This document shows positions 1-9,946 of a stretch of 64,000 nucleotides of DNA, piece after piece. Position numbers and translations under genes: made by a program. The notes below the pieces were generated by a model. That model was not told the DNA's origin. It did not search any database and saw nothing but the letters and a program-made list of their open reading frames with translations. How positions within the stretch are numbered: the stretch's first letter is position 1; the number at the start of each line of letters is the position of its first letter. Source of the stretch: Rutidosis leptorrhynchoides (taxonomy: Eukaryota; Streptophyta; Magnoliopsida; Asterales; Asteraceae); NCBI RefSeq assembly GCF_046630445.1, contig NC_092343.1:136951501-137015500 (forward strand), given 5' to 3'.

Positions 1-114
1 TGTAACGGTATTGAATTAAAAGTTAAAAATACCTAAAAATGTGAATGATATAGATGAACAATTGCAAATGTTTATGGAATGTTTAACGATTAAAATACGA
101 ATATGATTTAGCAG

Positions 115-363
115 CTGCCGGAAGAGCTTCAAAAATTACCTGAACTACAAAATAATTGTGACTATGAGTGTCTCGATATGAACAAAAAAACTCATATATG
201 GGGTTTGAAGCAAGAAAAAAGATCAAAGAAAAAGTATGTTTCTAAAGGGTGGCTAAAGTTCTTAACTGTAAATGGATATGTTCCGGACGACAAGTGTTTG
301 ATTACGTTCTTGCGTGACGAACACAGGTTCATCATGGTCTTAGATGGAACTTACCCGGTGTAA
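115..363 (+). CDS. Terminal exon of a B3-domain protein (partial)
   Basis: An 82-codon open exon begins right after a plausible splice acceptor (TTTAGCAG ending at 114) and ends in TAA at 361-363. The translation resembles the second half of a plant B3 DNA-binding domain: an LPEEL start, a Trp in THIWGL, a basic stretch, then KGWLKFL, an Asn-Gly turn, a VPDDK turn and a final hydrophobic FIMVL strand. In the family this fold binds DNA in the nucleus as a transcription factor; I cannot name the subfamily. Earlier exons would lie left of the window. It sits about 480 bp inside a Helitron 3' end, so it may be a captured gene fragment rather than a working gene. The family call is moderate; whether it is active is unknown. 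Confidence 0.45.
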   Translation: MPEELQKLPELQNNCDYECLDMNKKTHIWGLKQEKRSKKKYVSKGWLKFLTVNGYVPDDKCLITFLRDEHRFIMVLDGTYPV

Positions 364-840
364 CAATTTGTTTCGGTATCAAAGTCTTTTGATTCTGCAG
401 GATGTTCGTTAGTTTGTGTAGAAGTGTTAATGAATATGGGTTTAGTTTCTTTCTATTTTGATGCTTATACATGTAATTATTAAACACTTTAAGATATAAC
501 TTATGGTAGCTTAGTAAGCATTGAATAATTTTGCATGTAATTGAACTTTATGATATGCCAATCGATGAATCATGGTAATTTTGATATGCTATAGATCCTA
601 TCATTAAACACAAGTTGCAACTAAACAACTAAAATGTATGATATTATGTTTGTATAATCTTATTCTTCTGTATATTATAAAAAAATTACCAATATAAATA
701 TATTACAAATAGTATTTGTTATGGAAACATCAACTTCATATTGATCATCTTCTATTGTTAGATTGTTTGGATAACCAAATTCAAAGCAAAATAACAAATA
801 CAATATAATATGGTATTAATAAATGATTTCACTTTTAAAA
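364..840. other. AT-rich non-coding stretch inside the presumed Helitron
   Basis: No open frame of note and no RNA gene was seen. It lies between the B3 exon and the Helitron 3' hairpin and is probably the 3' flank of the captured gene or Helitron filler. Confidence 0.4.
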
Positions 841-870
841 AACCCCGCGAAATCGCGGGTCTTTAACTAG
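841..870 (+). mobile_element. Helitron 3' terminus
   Basis: A GC hairpin (CCCGCG, loop AAAT, CGCGGG) is followed by a short spacer and the tetranucleotide CTAG at 867-870, with T next. A hairpin a few bases before CTRR is the diagnostic Helitron 3' end, and this hairpin is the only GC-rich island in the area. The element extends to the left; its 5' TC end was not found and may lie outside the window. No Rep/helicase coding was seen, so the copy is probably non-autonomous. Confidence 0.7.
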
Positions 871-980
871 TTACATAGTATATTATATATGTAAACAAAA
901 TAAAATAAAATAACATAAAAAATAAAAATAAAATGCGACGTACATCAGCATTTCACTAACAAATCATACCACCACTACTA

Positions 981-981
<1 letters not shown>

Positions 982-1012
<31 letters not shown>
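982..1012 (+). repeat. Poly(A) tract of 31 bases
   Basis: An uninterrupted A31 run. No retrogene or LINE body is recognisable on its left, so it is listed only as a homopolymer. Confidence 0.9.
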
Positions 1013-1014
<2 letters not shown>

Positions 1015-1414
1015 ACACGTCCTAATCATCGAAAAAGTACAAAAAAACAAACCACACCGCTAACCCACGCCCCCTACCAGTACAATTGGTGTTATGATTG
1101 AAGTTACTTGTGTAAGACTGTAAATAAGGCCTGCAATCGTTGTTTTTCAATACATATGTCTAGGGGTCTAGTCCAAAAAACTTAAAAGGCCATCTTTTTG
1201 GTATTACTAGCTAGGCTCATAATCAACATTTGGGCTTTCTTATAAAAATGTAAATATGCCTTAAAAAAGTGTGGATATTATCGCCTTATCGGTTCAATTT
1301 TCTTGTTCAGTTTTGAAACTTTTGAGAGTAATATCAAAAACATAAAATCGATATCCATTTCAAATTTTAAAACTTAAACGCAAACTGAATTTGTATTCTG
1401 CTCGAGTGTGGGTT
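1013..1414. other. Intergenic, no gene seen
   Basis: AT-rich sequence without a convincing open frame. Its last 7 bases (1408-1414, GTGGGTT) are the left target duplication of the adjacent SINE. Confidence 0.5.
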
Positions 1415-1696
1415 TTTTTTTTTTTAAAGGCAAGTTGTTGACATCGAATACCCTCATTTGCCACGCACGAACGCACTTTCGGGTAGGAAACCCGAACCGC
1501 ATTACAGGGATCCGAATCTTATACCATCCCGAGGGGCATGCGACCGGACCTGGGTCCTGAATACGGGTCGGTAAAACCTTTCCCGAGGCAGTTCGGCTTT
1601 CACGAAATAAATCCCACGAGAAGGGACTCAAACTTGAGACCTCCTCACCCTCATCCCAATGCACAAGTGCAAAGGGTGAACTACTAAACCACAAGG
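1415..1696 (-). mobile_element. tRNA-derived SINE
   Basis: Read on the minus strand, the unit starts CCTTGTGGTTTAGTAGTTC (box-A-like), continues to a box-B-like AGTTTGAGTCCC about 45-50 bases on, then a tRNA-unrelated body, and ends in a poly(A) tail seen as the T run at 1415-1425. A 7-bp direct repeat, GTGGGTT, flanks it at 1408-1414 and 1697-1703, as expected for a target-site duplication. It is markedly more GC-rich than its surroundings. Length is about 282 bp, normal for plant SINEs. It lies about 550 bp beyond the 3' end of the kinase gene. Confidence 0.75.
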
Positions 1697-1703
1697 GTGG
1701 GTT

Positions 1704-2242
1704 GTTGAAAAAATACATATATAGTCTCTTATCAATCTTTTCTTGTTTATGTTTCAACTTAATCTGGTTAAATTACAACACAAATACACAATGTTATTAG
1801 CTCCAACGACCAGCATCCACATGACGAATTAGCTAAGCATTGCCTATATTGATATCCCCTTGACCTACAAAGAAAAAATCGTTGAACCAAATATTAGACT
1901 CACATATAGCTACCGCAATTAAAATTGGCCTAATTATATTAATCTCGATGTGATTGTCGATATAACATAAGATTTTCTTTTTTTCAGTCCTATCCTGGAA
2001 AAAAAATTCAATGTGCAAGGGTTTGAAAAATATAAGGTGAATCTAATTATCAGTATAACCACGCCATATGCTCGATCTCATACATAATACAAGTCAATTA
2101 TTCCTCAACCATAGCGTTATAGAGAAGTCGTTCTGTACATAATTAAAAGTCATCATATATATAGGTTATATATCACTCTCTCTCTGAGCTTGAGATTTTT
2201 AAATACTCCATTTTTAATGTAATTAGAGAAGAATATACTTAC
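1704..2242. other. 3' flank of the kinase gene, no gene seen
   Basis: I looked on the minus strand for further kinase or phloem-protein-2-like exons downstream of the last kinase module and recognised none. The sequence includes a CT microsatellite near 2,174-2,186. Confidence 0.4.
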
Positions 2243-3208
2243 TTATAAATCCAATGCTTCCTCAAGCACATCGGCGATCAATTCCATGGTAGGCCGTTCC
2301 TTCGAGTTGAAACTAATGCACCGAATTGCAATATTTTTGAACGCATTAAAGGATGGGGTCTTTATTTCTTCTCTGATGAAAGGATCAATTAACAGTTCTG
2401 GTCTTTGATCAAAATAACGCCGGACCTGATGCAACAGAGTTTGGGCAGGTTTACCGTCTTCAAAGCTTCTATAGTTATAAACCAGCATCCCACTTAACAA
2501 TTCAAACATTACAACACCAAACGAATATACATCTGACTCTTTCCTGAGGACACCACCTTCATAGTAAACAGGATCAATATAGAAGTTGGTACCCGCAGCG
2601 TGTGTATACTCATGAGTATATAGCTGACCTACAGTAGAGTCTGATTTCGATAATCCAAAGTCACATATTTTGGCTTCAAGATTTTCGTCCAATAATATGT
2701 TCCCGCTCTTTACGTCTCTGTGTATCACTCTTTTTTCTTCCCCAAGACCCGAGTGGAGGTAGTCTAGTCCTCTTGCAGCCCCTAAGCAAATCTTTAGTCG
2801 TTGTGCCCATGTCAACTTACGTCTATTATCCTTTTTCACGAGATAATCATCTAGGCCACCATTGACAGCAAGATCATAAACTATAATTTTCTCAGTTCCT
2901 TCATCACAGTAACCAATGAAACAGATGATGTTTTGATGATTGAAATTGAAAATCATCTGAAGCTCACTGCGAAAATTGAGCTCCATCTGTTCTTGATCAC
3001 CTTTGGGTTGTAAGAATTTGATGGCAACTTTGCGATATAGCCAGCGTTCAGAGAGTTTTCCTCGGTAAACCACACCGAATCCACCCTCTCCAATACGAGT
3101 ATTTTGATCTTTTACTCCAATCGCCAAGTTGATTTCATGGAGTGGAATTTTGAAATCTTCTAGCACCTTTCTGTTTTTTTGCTTAATTGTACTAAAACCT
3201 CCATGGTT
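2243..3208 (-). CDS. Kinase module K1 (intact Ser/Thr kinase), last exon of a tandem-kinase gene
   Basis: This phase-0 exon starts after acceptor TATTCACAG and encodes 321 residues. All catalytic marks are present: Gly-rich loop GEGGFGVV, VAIK lysine, HRDVKSGN catalytic loop (an RD kinase), CDFG, and a DPVYY/SDVYSFG segment typical of plant receptor-like kinases, closest by eye to the CrRLK1L (FERONIA) kinase group. No signal peptide or membrane segment is visible, so a cytoplasmic Ser/Thr kinase is inferred. It is joined to K2 upstream by an 87-bp intron (3,209-3,295). The last codon is TAA (2,243-2,245) directly before GTAAGT, where both sister modules have CAA before the donor, so the original gene may have continued. 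Confidence is high for a kinase, moderate for exon limits, low for biological role. Confidence 0.85.
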   Translation of the reverse strand, partial: NHGGFSTIKQKNRKVLEDFKIPLHEINLAIGVKDQNTRIGEGGFGVVYRGKLSERWLYRKVAIKFLQPKGDQEQMELNFRSELQMIFNFNHQNIICFIGYCDEGTEKIIVYDLAVNGGLDDYLVKKDNRRKLTWAQRLKICLGAARGLDYLHSGLGEEKRVIHRDVKSGNILLDENLEAKICDFGLSKSDSTVGQLYTHEYTHAAGTNFYIDPVYYEGGVLRKESDVYSFGVVMFELLSGMLVYNYRSFEDGKPAQTLLHQVRRYFDQRPELLIDPFIREEIKTPSFNAFKNIAIRCISFNSKERPTMELIADVLEEALDL

Positions 3209-3295
3209 CTGTGAATATACGACGTAATCTTTTTAAGAATCATATATAAAACATGATTGTTTTTTCAAAATAATTAATATAGTGAAATGACTTAC
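3209..3295 (-). other. 87-bp intron between kinase modules K2 and K1
   Basis: The donor CAA|GTAAGT and acceptor TTCACAG|AAC are both phase 0 and preserve reading frame across the two kinase exons. The unspliced frame runs 20 codons into the intron and stops, so splicing is needed to link the modules. Confidence 0.7.
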
Positions 3296-4207
3296 TTGTA
3301 TATACAACGCTTCCTCAAGCCTCTTGACGATCTTGCTCATTGTAGGGCGGTCCTTTGTGTTGTAACTGATACATTTATATGCAATTTCCTTAAATGTATC
3401 TAAAGAATGATCATCAATTTGATCTCTTATATTGGGATCAATTAACGACTCAAAGTCTTGTCGAACCAGGTAAATTAGATTTCGTGACTTCGAGTATGTT
3501 CCGTTGTGCAGTGTTCGGTGAAATTCTTCTTTAGCCGGTAGTCCACTCAATATTTCAAAAAGTACGACACCAAACGAGTAGACGTCTGTTTCTGACTTGA
3601 GGCTGTGGCTTTCATAGTAAGCTGGATCTATAGGATTTTTGATATAGCCGACAAAGGTACCTTGGCGGTTATTTCTAGGGACTAAAGCTGACCAACCAAA
3701 ATCATTAATTTTAGGTTCTAGTTTGTCATCTAATAGTATATTTCCGCTATGGATGTTTCCATGTATTACACTCTTATACTGCCCAAGCCCCATGTGAAGG
3801 TACTTGAATCCTCTCGCTGCCCCTATGCAAATCTTGAGTCGTTGTTCCCATGTTAACCGACACCTCTTACTTGAGTCTTTTAGATACTCATCCAGTGCTC
3901 CGTTAACAGCATACTCAGAAACTACAACCTTATTAGATCCTATATCATTGTAACCAACAAAACGAATGATATTTTTATGGTGCAATCTGGATAAAATTTC
4001 AAGCTCCCCACGGAACTCTTGTCTCCAAACATCATTCAGTTTGATGGCAACTTTCTGTTTGCTATCATTCAGTTCTCCTATGTAGAGTTTCTTGTTTATT
4101 TTAGTATTTTCACTGAAGTTCTGGGTTGCCCTTTTTATATCCTCCATTGTAATCAGCAATTCGCTTAGAGGTTGGAGCCTTTGTTTGTGATTGGTAGATG
4201 CAACTGC
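3296..4207 (-). CDS. Kinase module K2 (pseudokinase), middle exon of a tandem-kinase gene
   Basis: This is a 304-codon phase-0 exon from acceptor AAAACCAG|GCA to donor ATACAA|GTAAGT. The kinase fold is recognisable throughout (ATQNF lead-in, VAIK lysine, WEQRLKIC and AARGFKYLH helices, SGNILL, DPAYYES, SDVYSFG-like TDVYSFG). Catalysis is probably lost: there is no Gly-rich loop (KKLYIGEL instead), and HRD is replaced by HGN with the following Lys also gone, although NDFG is kept. A regulatory or scaffold role for the partner kinase K1 is inferred. The only in-frame ATG near the front lies inside the exon, and an acceptor-like site homologous to that of K1 precedes it, so an upstream exon is expected; K3 at 43 kb is the candidate. 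A solo LTR sits 100 bp upstream. Confidence 0.75.
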
Positions 4208-4306
4208 CTGGTTTTGTGAATATAAACACGTTCATGCGTTGTAAAATCTATAAAAATCCTTAGCACAAATCATATATAATTGTAAACATTTCACAAATCA
4301 TGTTTT

Positions 4307-4686
4307 TGTTAGGTCCAATATATTGATAAGATATGTTGTATTGTACATGGTGAGTATATGATATAAATACTCACCATCTCCTCTCTTATATCTCTATACC
4401 CTCATAACCTTCCTCACTACCACACCCTGAATCACACACACAACACTAATTCTCTCAACCTTATGTAGCACACTTACACTTGATGAATTTTGATACCTTG
4501 TTGTTCTAGTTTTTGTGCTTATCATCATCTTAACAGCAATTACTAATCATATTCAGCATCACCTCATCATCTTCATTTTTTTACATATAGATACATATCA
4601 CATACACACATACATATACTGTTACATATCAATTCATACACAAACTCATATGAAAACATGACCTGAAGCTAAAATCATACCTTTCA
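4307..4686 (+). mobile_element. Solo LTR, Copia-like (380 bp)
   Basis: The unit begins TGTTAGGTCC and ends ACCTTTCA (TG...CA), flanked by the 5-bp direct repeat GTTTT at 4,302-4,306 and 4,687-4,691. It contains a TATA box (ATATAAATAC, 4,361-4,370) followed by a CT-rich leader. No primer site or coding region follows, so it is read as a solo LTR. Size and start suit Copia; the target duplication is low in complexity, which limits confidence. Confidence 0.5.
4350..4374 (+). promoter_or_regulatory. TATA box enclosed in an inverted repeat in the solo LTR
   Basis: GTGAGTAT and ATACTCAC form perfect 8-base arms around a 9-base centre that contains the start of ATATAAATAC. This is the presumed core promoter of the LTR. 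Confidence 0.45.
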
Positions 4687-4691
4687 GTTTT

Positions 4692-5659
4692 CGTCATGAA
4701 ATTTAACAAATATTCATAATCACCATTTAGTCGACCAACTGTCGTATATATGTGGTTTGTGTTTCATTGTTAGGTTACACATCCCAAATACCCTAATCGT
4801 GCCCAATTGATCTGTAGCCATCTTTGACCTCCGACCCACCGAATTACACAATCTAGGTGCCTTTCTAATCTAGATTTAGGTCTAGGTTCGAATTATTCTA
4901 TCCCGTGAACAACCCGTTATTTGATTAATACTTGTTTTATTGTTTTCCGCCTTTAGATCAAGTCAAGACTGATTCTAAGATCAAATCCTCGCGTCTACAA
5001 AGTGTTAGCATTGCTGTTGTTCCTGATTCAGCCGATTTTTTATTAGTGTTTCTTTGGGTTTTTGGTAAAAATCAAGTTTTGGGTTAGATCCATTTGTTTA
5101 CACGTTAAAAGCTGTGTTTTTATTGTATCAAAGTGTTCATTGTGGTCATAGGAAGATTCCTTACATTGCGTTTTGTGATTTTCGTCAAAAACGGGTCTCA
5201 AGGTCGAATTATGTGAAAACCCTAGTTTTTTTTTATTTGTTGTTGTCACGAACATAGTCGATCGATAGATTCTCCCAGTTAACCAACTGAGTAGTGAATC
5301 TCAATCGTTTGTCAGACCAACCGACCGACCGAGTCTTAGTTTGACCATAGACCGTTTGTATAAGATCATCAACCGTCTGAGTACACCATCAACCACCGTT
5401 AGAGTGAGATAATCGACCGACTAAGTTAGCAATACCAAGTTAATGAGTGTAACAGACTTTCGACCGATTGACTTTTGACAACCGACCGAATGTCTAGACT
5501 ATCGACCGATTGACTTTGACAAATGACTGACAGACGAACAATATAATATTTTAAAATTTTTAAACAATGTCTGAATCATCTTCATATGCACACCTTGACT
5601 ACGTTATGGCTATCACACCTGGTGTACATAATTTACTCATGTCTGATAATGAATCTGGG
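4692..5659. other. Unassigned stretch with a short open stub before a gypsy LTR
   Basis: No recognised gene. Just before the LTR at 5,660 there is an open stub beginning ATG at 5,567 (MSESSSYAHLDYV...) that runs into the LTR. It could be the beginning of another gag, but that is a guess. Confidence 0.3.
5318..5522. promoter_or_regulatory. Cluster of CGACCGA, ACCGAC and TTGAC motifs
   Basis: The sequence repeats variants of TCGACCGATTGACTTTGAC. At least five CGACCGA copies occur, several overlapping ACCGAC (the core bound by DREB/CBF factors) and several next to TTGAC (the W-box core bound by WRKY factors). The motif identity is seen; a regulatory role is inferred only. Confidence 0.3.
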
Positions 5660-6829
5660 TGTAAGACCCAGAATTTAAAGCAGACAGATGCGCGACACCA
5701 ACTAGCGACACCAACTAACTGGGGCGCCACACATGTGTCTGAAAGTTTATGTTGGACTATTTTGTGAAGTTTGTAAATTGAGGGTGTAAAGTGTAATATT
5801 TTCATGGACGTTTTTGGGGCTGAAATCAGATATGTAGAATTTCTTTCTTCATTTCTTTCATATCTAAACAACCACAATTTTAGTGTGAGAAAGCTCTAGA
5901 GATGGAGAGGAAGCCCTAACTAGTGAAAGAGGAAGCTAAATCTACCCAAATTGGTACCCTATCTTAGTGTTGCAGCCTTTCTAGCTATAATTTCTCCTAA
6001 GGTAAAACCCTAATTTAATTCTTTTGTGTTGATTAGATAAAAGAGTTAGGGATTGGGTTGAAATTTGGTTATAAACCCCATTTCTTAAGGAATTAGGGTT
6101 TATGGTATGTAATTTGGGTGTGTAAACACTAAAAGTTGTGGGTTAGGTCTTAATGATGAATTTTAACTAAATTGAGTCGTGAATTGTGTATAATCACTAG
6201 TACACTTGTGTAATAGTGATTATGTTGTCTTTTTAAGTTAGTAAATAACCTAAAATCGGGTGTTGACCTTGAAATTGGTCCATTTTTGTTTTATGAAATT
6301 GTGTTGTGAAATTAAGAGTGTAAGTACTAAAAATTGGTAAGATTTTATAGTAAAGACCTAATCACTAGTCTTTAGTGATTATAGGTGTCTTGTTGGTGTC
6401 AAAATTTGGTCTAGTGCAAATTAGGTTACAATTGCACTTGTGGAAATTTGGGTTCTAAGCTAGTTATGAATTTAGCTTGATTTGGTTATAAATATATTAG
6501 GTTATTTACATTAATGATTTTGGAAGTTCAAGTATTTGCATTCATCACGTGTATAAGGTGTGTGGGATAATTATGTATGTGTATATAATTTGTTTGCTTG
6601 CAGGTGATGTGGTAAGTGGTATCCGTGTGTGAGAATTTACTTTTCATTAGCCACATGTTGTGAAGTGGTAAGTGATATCTGTGTGTGATGATTCACTTTT
6701 CGTTCGCCTCATTTTGTGATGGGTGGGTGTGACCAATTAATCGGATCACTTTAGTTTGCGCGTACGATCCCACCTTTGGAGAATAGTGTTATATCATGCG
6801 GTGTATAATATTATTGGTCATGCGAGTAC

Positions 6830-7000
6830 TAGGGATGGCAATGGATGTTCCATCCATGGACATCTACATGATCCGATCCATTTATAATGTATATGGATGA
6901 TGTAAATGGACGATTAATGGATATGGATATGGATGATCTAAATGTTTCGTGGATCGGATATAGATGACAATTTATCATCCACAGATATATTCATTATCAC

Positions 7001-7093
<93 letters not shown>

Positions 7094-7586
7094 GTTTTCG
7101 TACTAAAATGCATGTATATACATCTACATATCGATATACATATACATATACATATAACCTACAAACTCTTAAATTATTAACGAAAATAAGGGTTGTGATA
7201 GTCACAATTATTGAATTGTTGCTAACAATATTCAAAGTTACATATTTAGATTAGTTTAAACGTATATTACTTATAATATAACGCATTTTGCTTAATTAAA
7301 TTTACAATCGCAGACAAATTACAATCGAAACATGTGTAACAAATCAAAAACATAAAGATTTAATATTTACCTTTGTTATAATTATATTAAATTGATAAAA
7401 TCGTCGTTGAATTAACATTTCGTTTGATATCCAACGAATATCCATTAACCCGCTTAATCCATCGGATATGGATATGGATGGATGAACCGAAATTAAAGGG
7501 ATATGGATATGGATGAGTAAAAATTAAATGGATATGGATGTGGATATGGCATCATCCGATTCATATCTGATCCATTGCCACCCCTA
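6830..7586. mobile_element. Non-autonomous hAT-like transposon (757 bp MITE)
   Basis: Terminal inverted repeats TAGGGATGGCAATGGAT and ATCCATTGCCACCCCTA style ends match with one change, and an exact 8-bp target duplication, GCGAGTAC, lies at 6,822-6,829 and 7,587-7,594. TIRs of this type (YAGGGRTGGCAA) with 8-bp duplications are typical of the hAT superfamily. Both subterminal regions are rich in GGATAT/GGATG repeats, and the centre carries a long TA microsatellite. There is no transposase. It is inserted in the gypsy LTR. Confidence 0.85.
7003..7090. repeat. (TA)n microsatellite in the MITE
   Basis: About 44 TA units, uninterrupted. Confidence 0.95.
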
Positions 7587-8334
7587 GCGAGTACCAATGG
7601 TCATGTGAGTACCATTCCCTCGTGTGTTTATGGTTAACCGTATTGTGTGTCTGTTTTAGTTAGCATATTATATTGTGACTATATGGTATTTTCGATGCTA
7701 GCCTTGTATGCGTGTTTGTGTAAGTGTGTGCAAGTAAGTACGTTATGTATCTATATATAATTATTTCATTCACTAAGCTTATTTATTACCCCTCGTTATA
7801 TATTTTTTTATAGGTTCTAGTGCTTCAAAGGATAAGGTAAGAACGTAGACTGGTGTTGTGCTTTTGAAGATTTGTTTAGATTTGGGTAGTGTAATCCCAA
7901 GAACCATGCTCGGTCCTTCATTTTGTATTAAACTTAATTAGGTCAAAATTGTCACTTGATGAATAATGGGTCGTGTAATGCCCTAGCTATGTTGAACTAA
8001 TATTGATGTACTTGAAGTACTAATTTTGCTAATAAATCAGGTGGTGGTTGAATGGTAAAATTTGGAGTCAAAGAGTACTTAGAATTGGATAAAATGTATT
8101 TAAGTGGGTTAAACTGCACTTTCAGCATCGGTGCACCGCACCAGTGATGTGGTGCGCCGCACCATAACGCTGTTTTATCTACTAACTTTGTTTTTTTGAA
8201 AATTAGTTATAGGGTACGCCGCAATTGGCATTTAGTGCGTCACACCAGAGCGTTGCACCTACTAAATGGTGCGTTGCACCTGTCAACTGTAAAAATATCA
8301 TTTTTTAATAGAAACATGCTTGAGTAGTTTCAAC

Positions 8335-8346
8335 TGGTATCAGAGC
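8335..8346 (+). other. Primer binding site, initiator-Met tRNA type
   Basis: TGGTATCAGAGC is the standard complement of the 3' end of plant initiator-Met tRNA and lies 2 bases after the LTR end. Confidence 0.8.
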
Positions 8347-8691
8347 ATGGTCTAAGGGATCTAGGTGACTTTGAGATAGGTGCTTAGACTTAGACTAGAT
8401 AGTGTGAAATTGTATGCGGGACTTTTAGGAATACGAGTCGAAGCGGGAATGGTTAGTGCCTTCATGAATAAGTGGACTAACCAAGAATTTGTGTATGTGT
8501 AACATCGAGCAAGATAATGTTTCCATCAACGAGTTTGATACAATGTGCAAGGGTAATAGTGCTAGGCCACCACTATAACAGTTGTAAATCATATCAAATG
8601 AGTGAAGTACAACAAGTATTGAGCAAGATGGAGCCGTGTGGTTCGTGTTATTTGATGCAATAGTGTATCTAACCTAGATAAATTTTCAGAA

Positions 8692-9900
8692 TGAAGGTTA
8701 GAAGTGGTCCAAGTCAAGGAAATCCTAGTAATGACGATTAATTGACTAAAAAACTTGATTCCTCTTTTGAGGATTATTCGGAAGTTTTCGCTAAGAGGGT
8801 GAAGGATGCTTTTAGCAAAGCAATCCATGATGAAATTGCAGAGATAATTAAGGACTAAATATCCACGGTCGTTCAAGCCGAATTAGAAAAGAGGTTTTTC
8901 AAACCTCAAGGTGAAGACGGTGCAGAACGTGAAGAGAGTAATGTCGGTCCTAGTGCCCAAGTTAATGCTCAACGAAAGGAGTTCAGCTATAAGAACTTCA
9001 TGATTACTAAACCTATGAACTATGATGGGGAGATTGATCCACTCAAAAGTGCTAGGTGTATATCGAAAATCGAGGGGTCATTTCAAATTAATGAGTGCCC
9101 GCTCGATAAAAGGACGAGGTTTGGTACGAGCATGTTAAGGGGAGCCGCTAAAACTTGGTGGGATGAAAAACTTGGGGATTATGGGGAAGCTCAAGTCGAG
9201 TTGCCTTGAGAGGAATGCAAAAGACTTTTTTTCACAGATTTCCGAACTCATGCCAATCTTAAAAGGTTGAGGAATGAGTTGCATAATATGCGATAAGGTT
9301 TCATGGACCTCAACACCCTTAAGACTTGGTTCTTGGAAAAGGCTCAATTTTTCCCCGAATATGTAAAGAATGATCGTTTACTAATGAAGAACTTCTACAA
9401 TGCATTGAATGATAACTTGCATGAGAAGATTAGCCTTGGACATGTGAACTCCTTCGCTAAATTGTTTGAGGTTGCAAAGTGTTATGAGTAACATGCTCCA
9501 AAGATGGTTGATCATACTTCAAGTAAAAGGAAGTTTGAAGCCACTAGCGCTCCTAGCAAGAAAACCAAGAGTGCAACCAAAAGCGTCGGTAGCGTGAAGA
9601 AGGGTGGTTTCGAGGGCTTTGTTCCTACGTGCTATAATTATGGACAATGGGGTGATTTGTCTGGAGATTGTACGAATCCACCTTCTACTAAGATCACGTC
9701 TTTTAATTGCCGAAACGAGGGGTACCGAAAGTCAAAGTGTCCCGAGTTGTCGGTAGAAGAAAGAAGGAAGAAAAAATTTAAGTTTGAGAGGGCGGAGGGT
9801 GCTGCGAAAGTTCGCAATTACATGATGACTAGTGAAGAAGCAAAGAAATCCAATGAAGTTGTATCAATTATTTTTATGGTTGCACATGCTTATCATTCTT
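8692..9900 (+). pseudogene. gag remnant of the gypsy element
   Basis: The region shows a retrotransposon gag fold (KPMNYDGEIDP, then GAAKTWW) followed by two knuckle-like cysteine clusters near 9,640-9,750 and a lysine-rich tail. It is capsid/nucleocapsid-like in origin. The copy is broken and treated as a fossil. Confidence 0.7.
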
Positions 9901-9946
9901 AGTATGTTAACTTGTTGTTTGGAGAGGTCCTTGTGGCCGTGCAAGC

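Larger units (their letters stand above)
5660..8332 (+). repeat. 5' LTR of the gypsy remnant
   Basis: TG...CA ends with the iMet primer site starting 2 bases beyond. The left end is inferred from the family-typical TGTAAGACCC start; no partner LTR is available to confirm it. Confidence 0.55.
5660..9930 (+). mobile_element. Ty3/gypsy remnant: 5' LTR, primer site and gag
   Basis: A TGTAAGACCC start and a TTTCA end bound the LTR (5,660-8,332), which contains a nested hAT-like MITE; without it the LTR is about 1.9 kb. An initiator-Met tRNA primer site (TGGTATCAGAGC, 8,335-8,346) follows, then a gag region. No protease, reverse transcriptase or 3' LTR is present before unrelated sequence starts near 9.93 kb. 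The copy is broken, with several breaks in gag, and is older than its MITE. Confidence 0.7.

Noticed and set aside
982-1012. Poly(A) tail of a retrogene
   Set aside because: No coding or LINE sequence precedes it.
1374-1757. 127-codon minus-strand open frame
   Set aside because: It coincides with the SINE body, including its boxes and poly(A) tail.
1704-2242. Phloem-protein-2-like exon downstream of K1
   Set aside because: Such modules follow similar kinases in some Asteraceae genes, but no matching frame was seen here.
2243-4207. Two separate single-kinase genes
   Set aside because: The 87-bp intron with matching phase-0 sites and no start in K1's exon favours one gene.
6964-7254. Open frames rich in Tyr-Ile repeats across TA arrays (also at 14.8, 30.4, 45.6, 49.3 and 51.4 kb)
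   Set aside because: They are translations of (TA)n microsatellites, open on both strands by composition alone.
8335-8346. tRNA gene at the TGGTATCAGAGC sequence (also 48,428 and 52,450)
   Set aside because: Only the primer-site length matches, and each stands directly after an LTR end.
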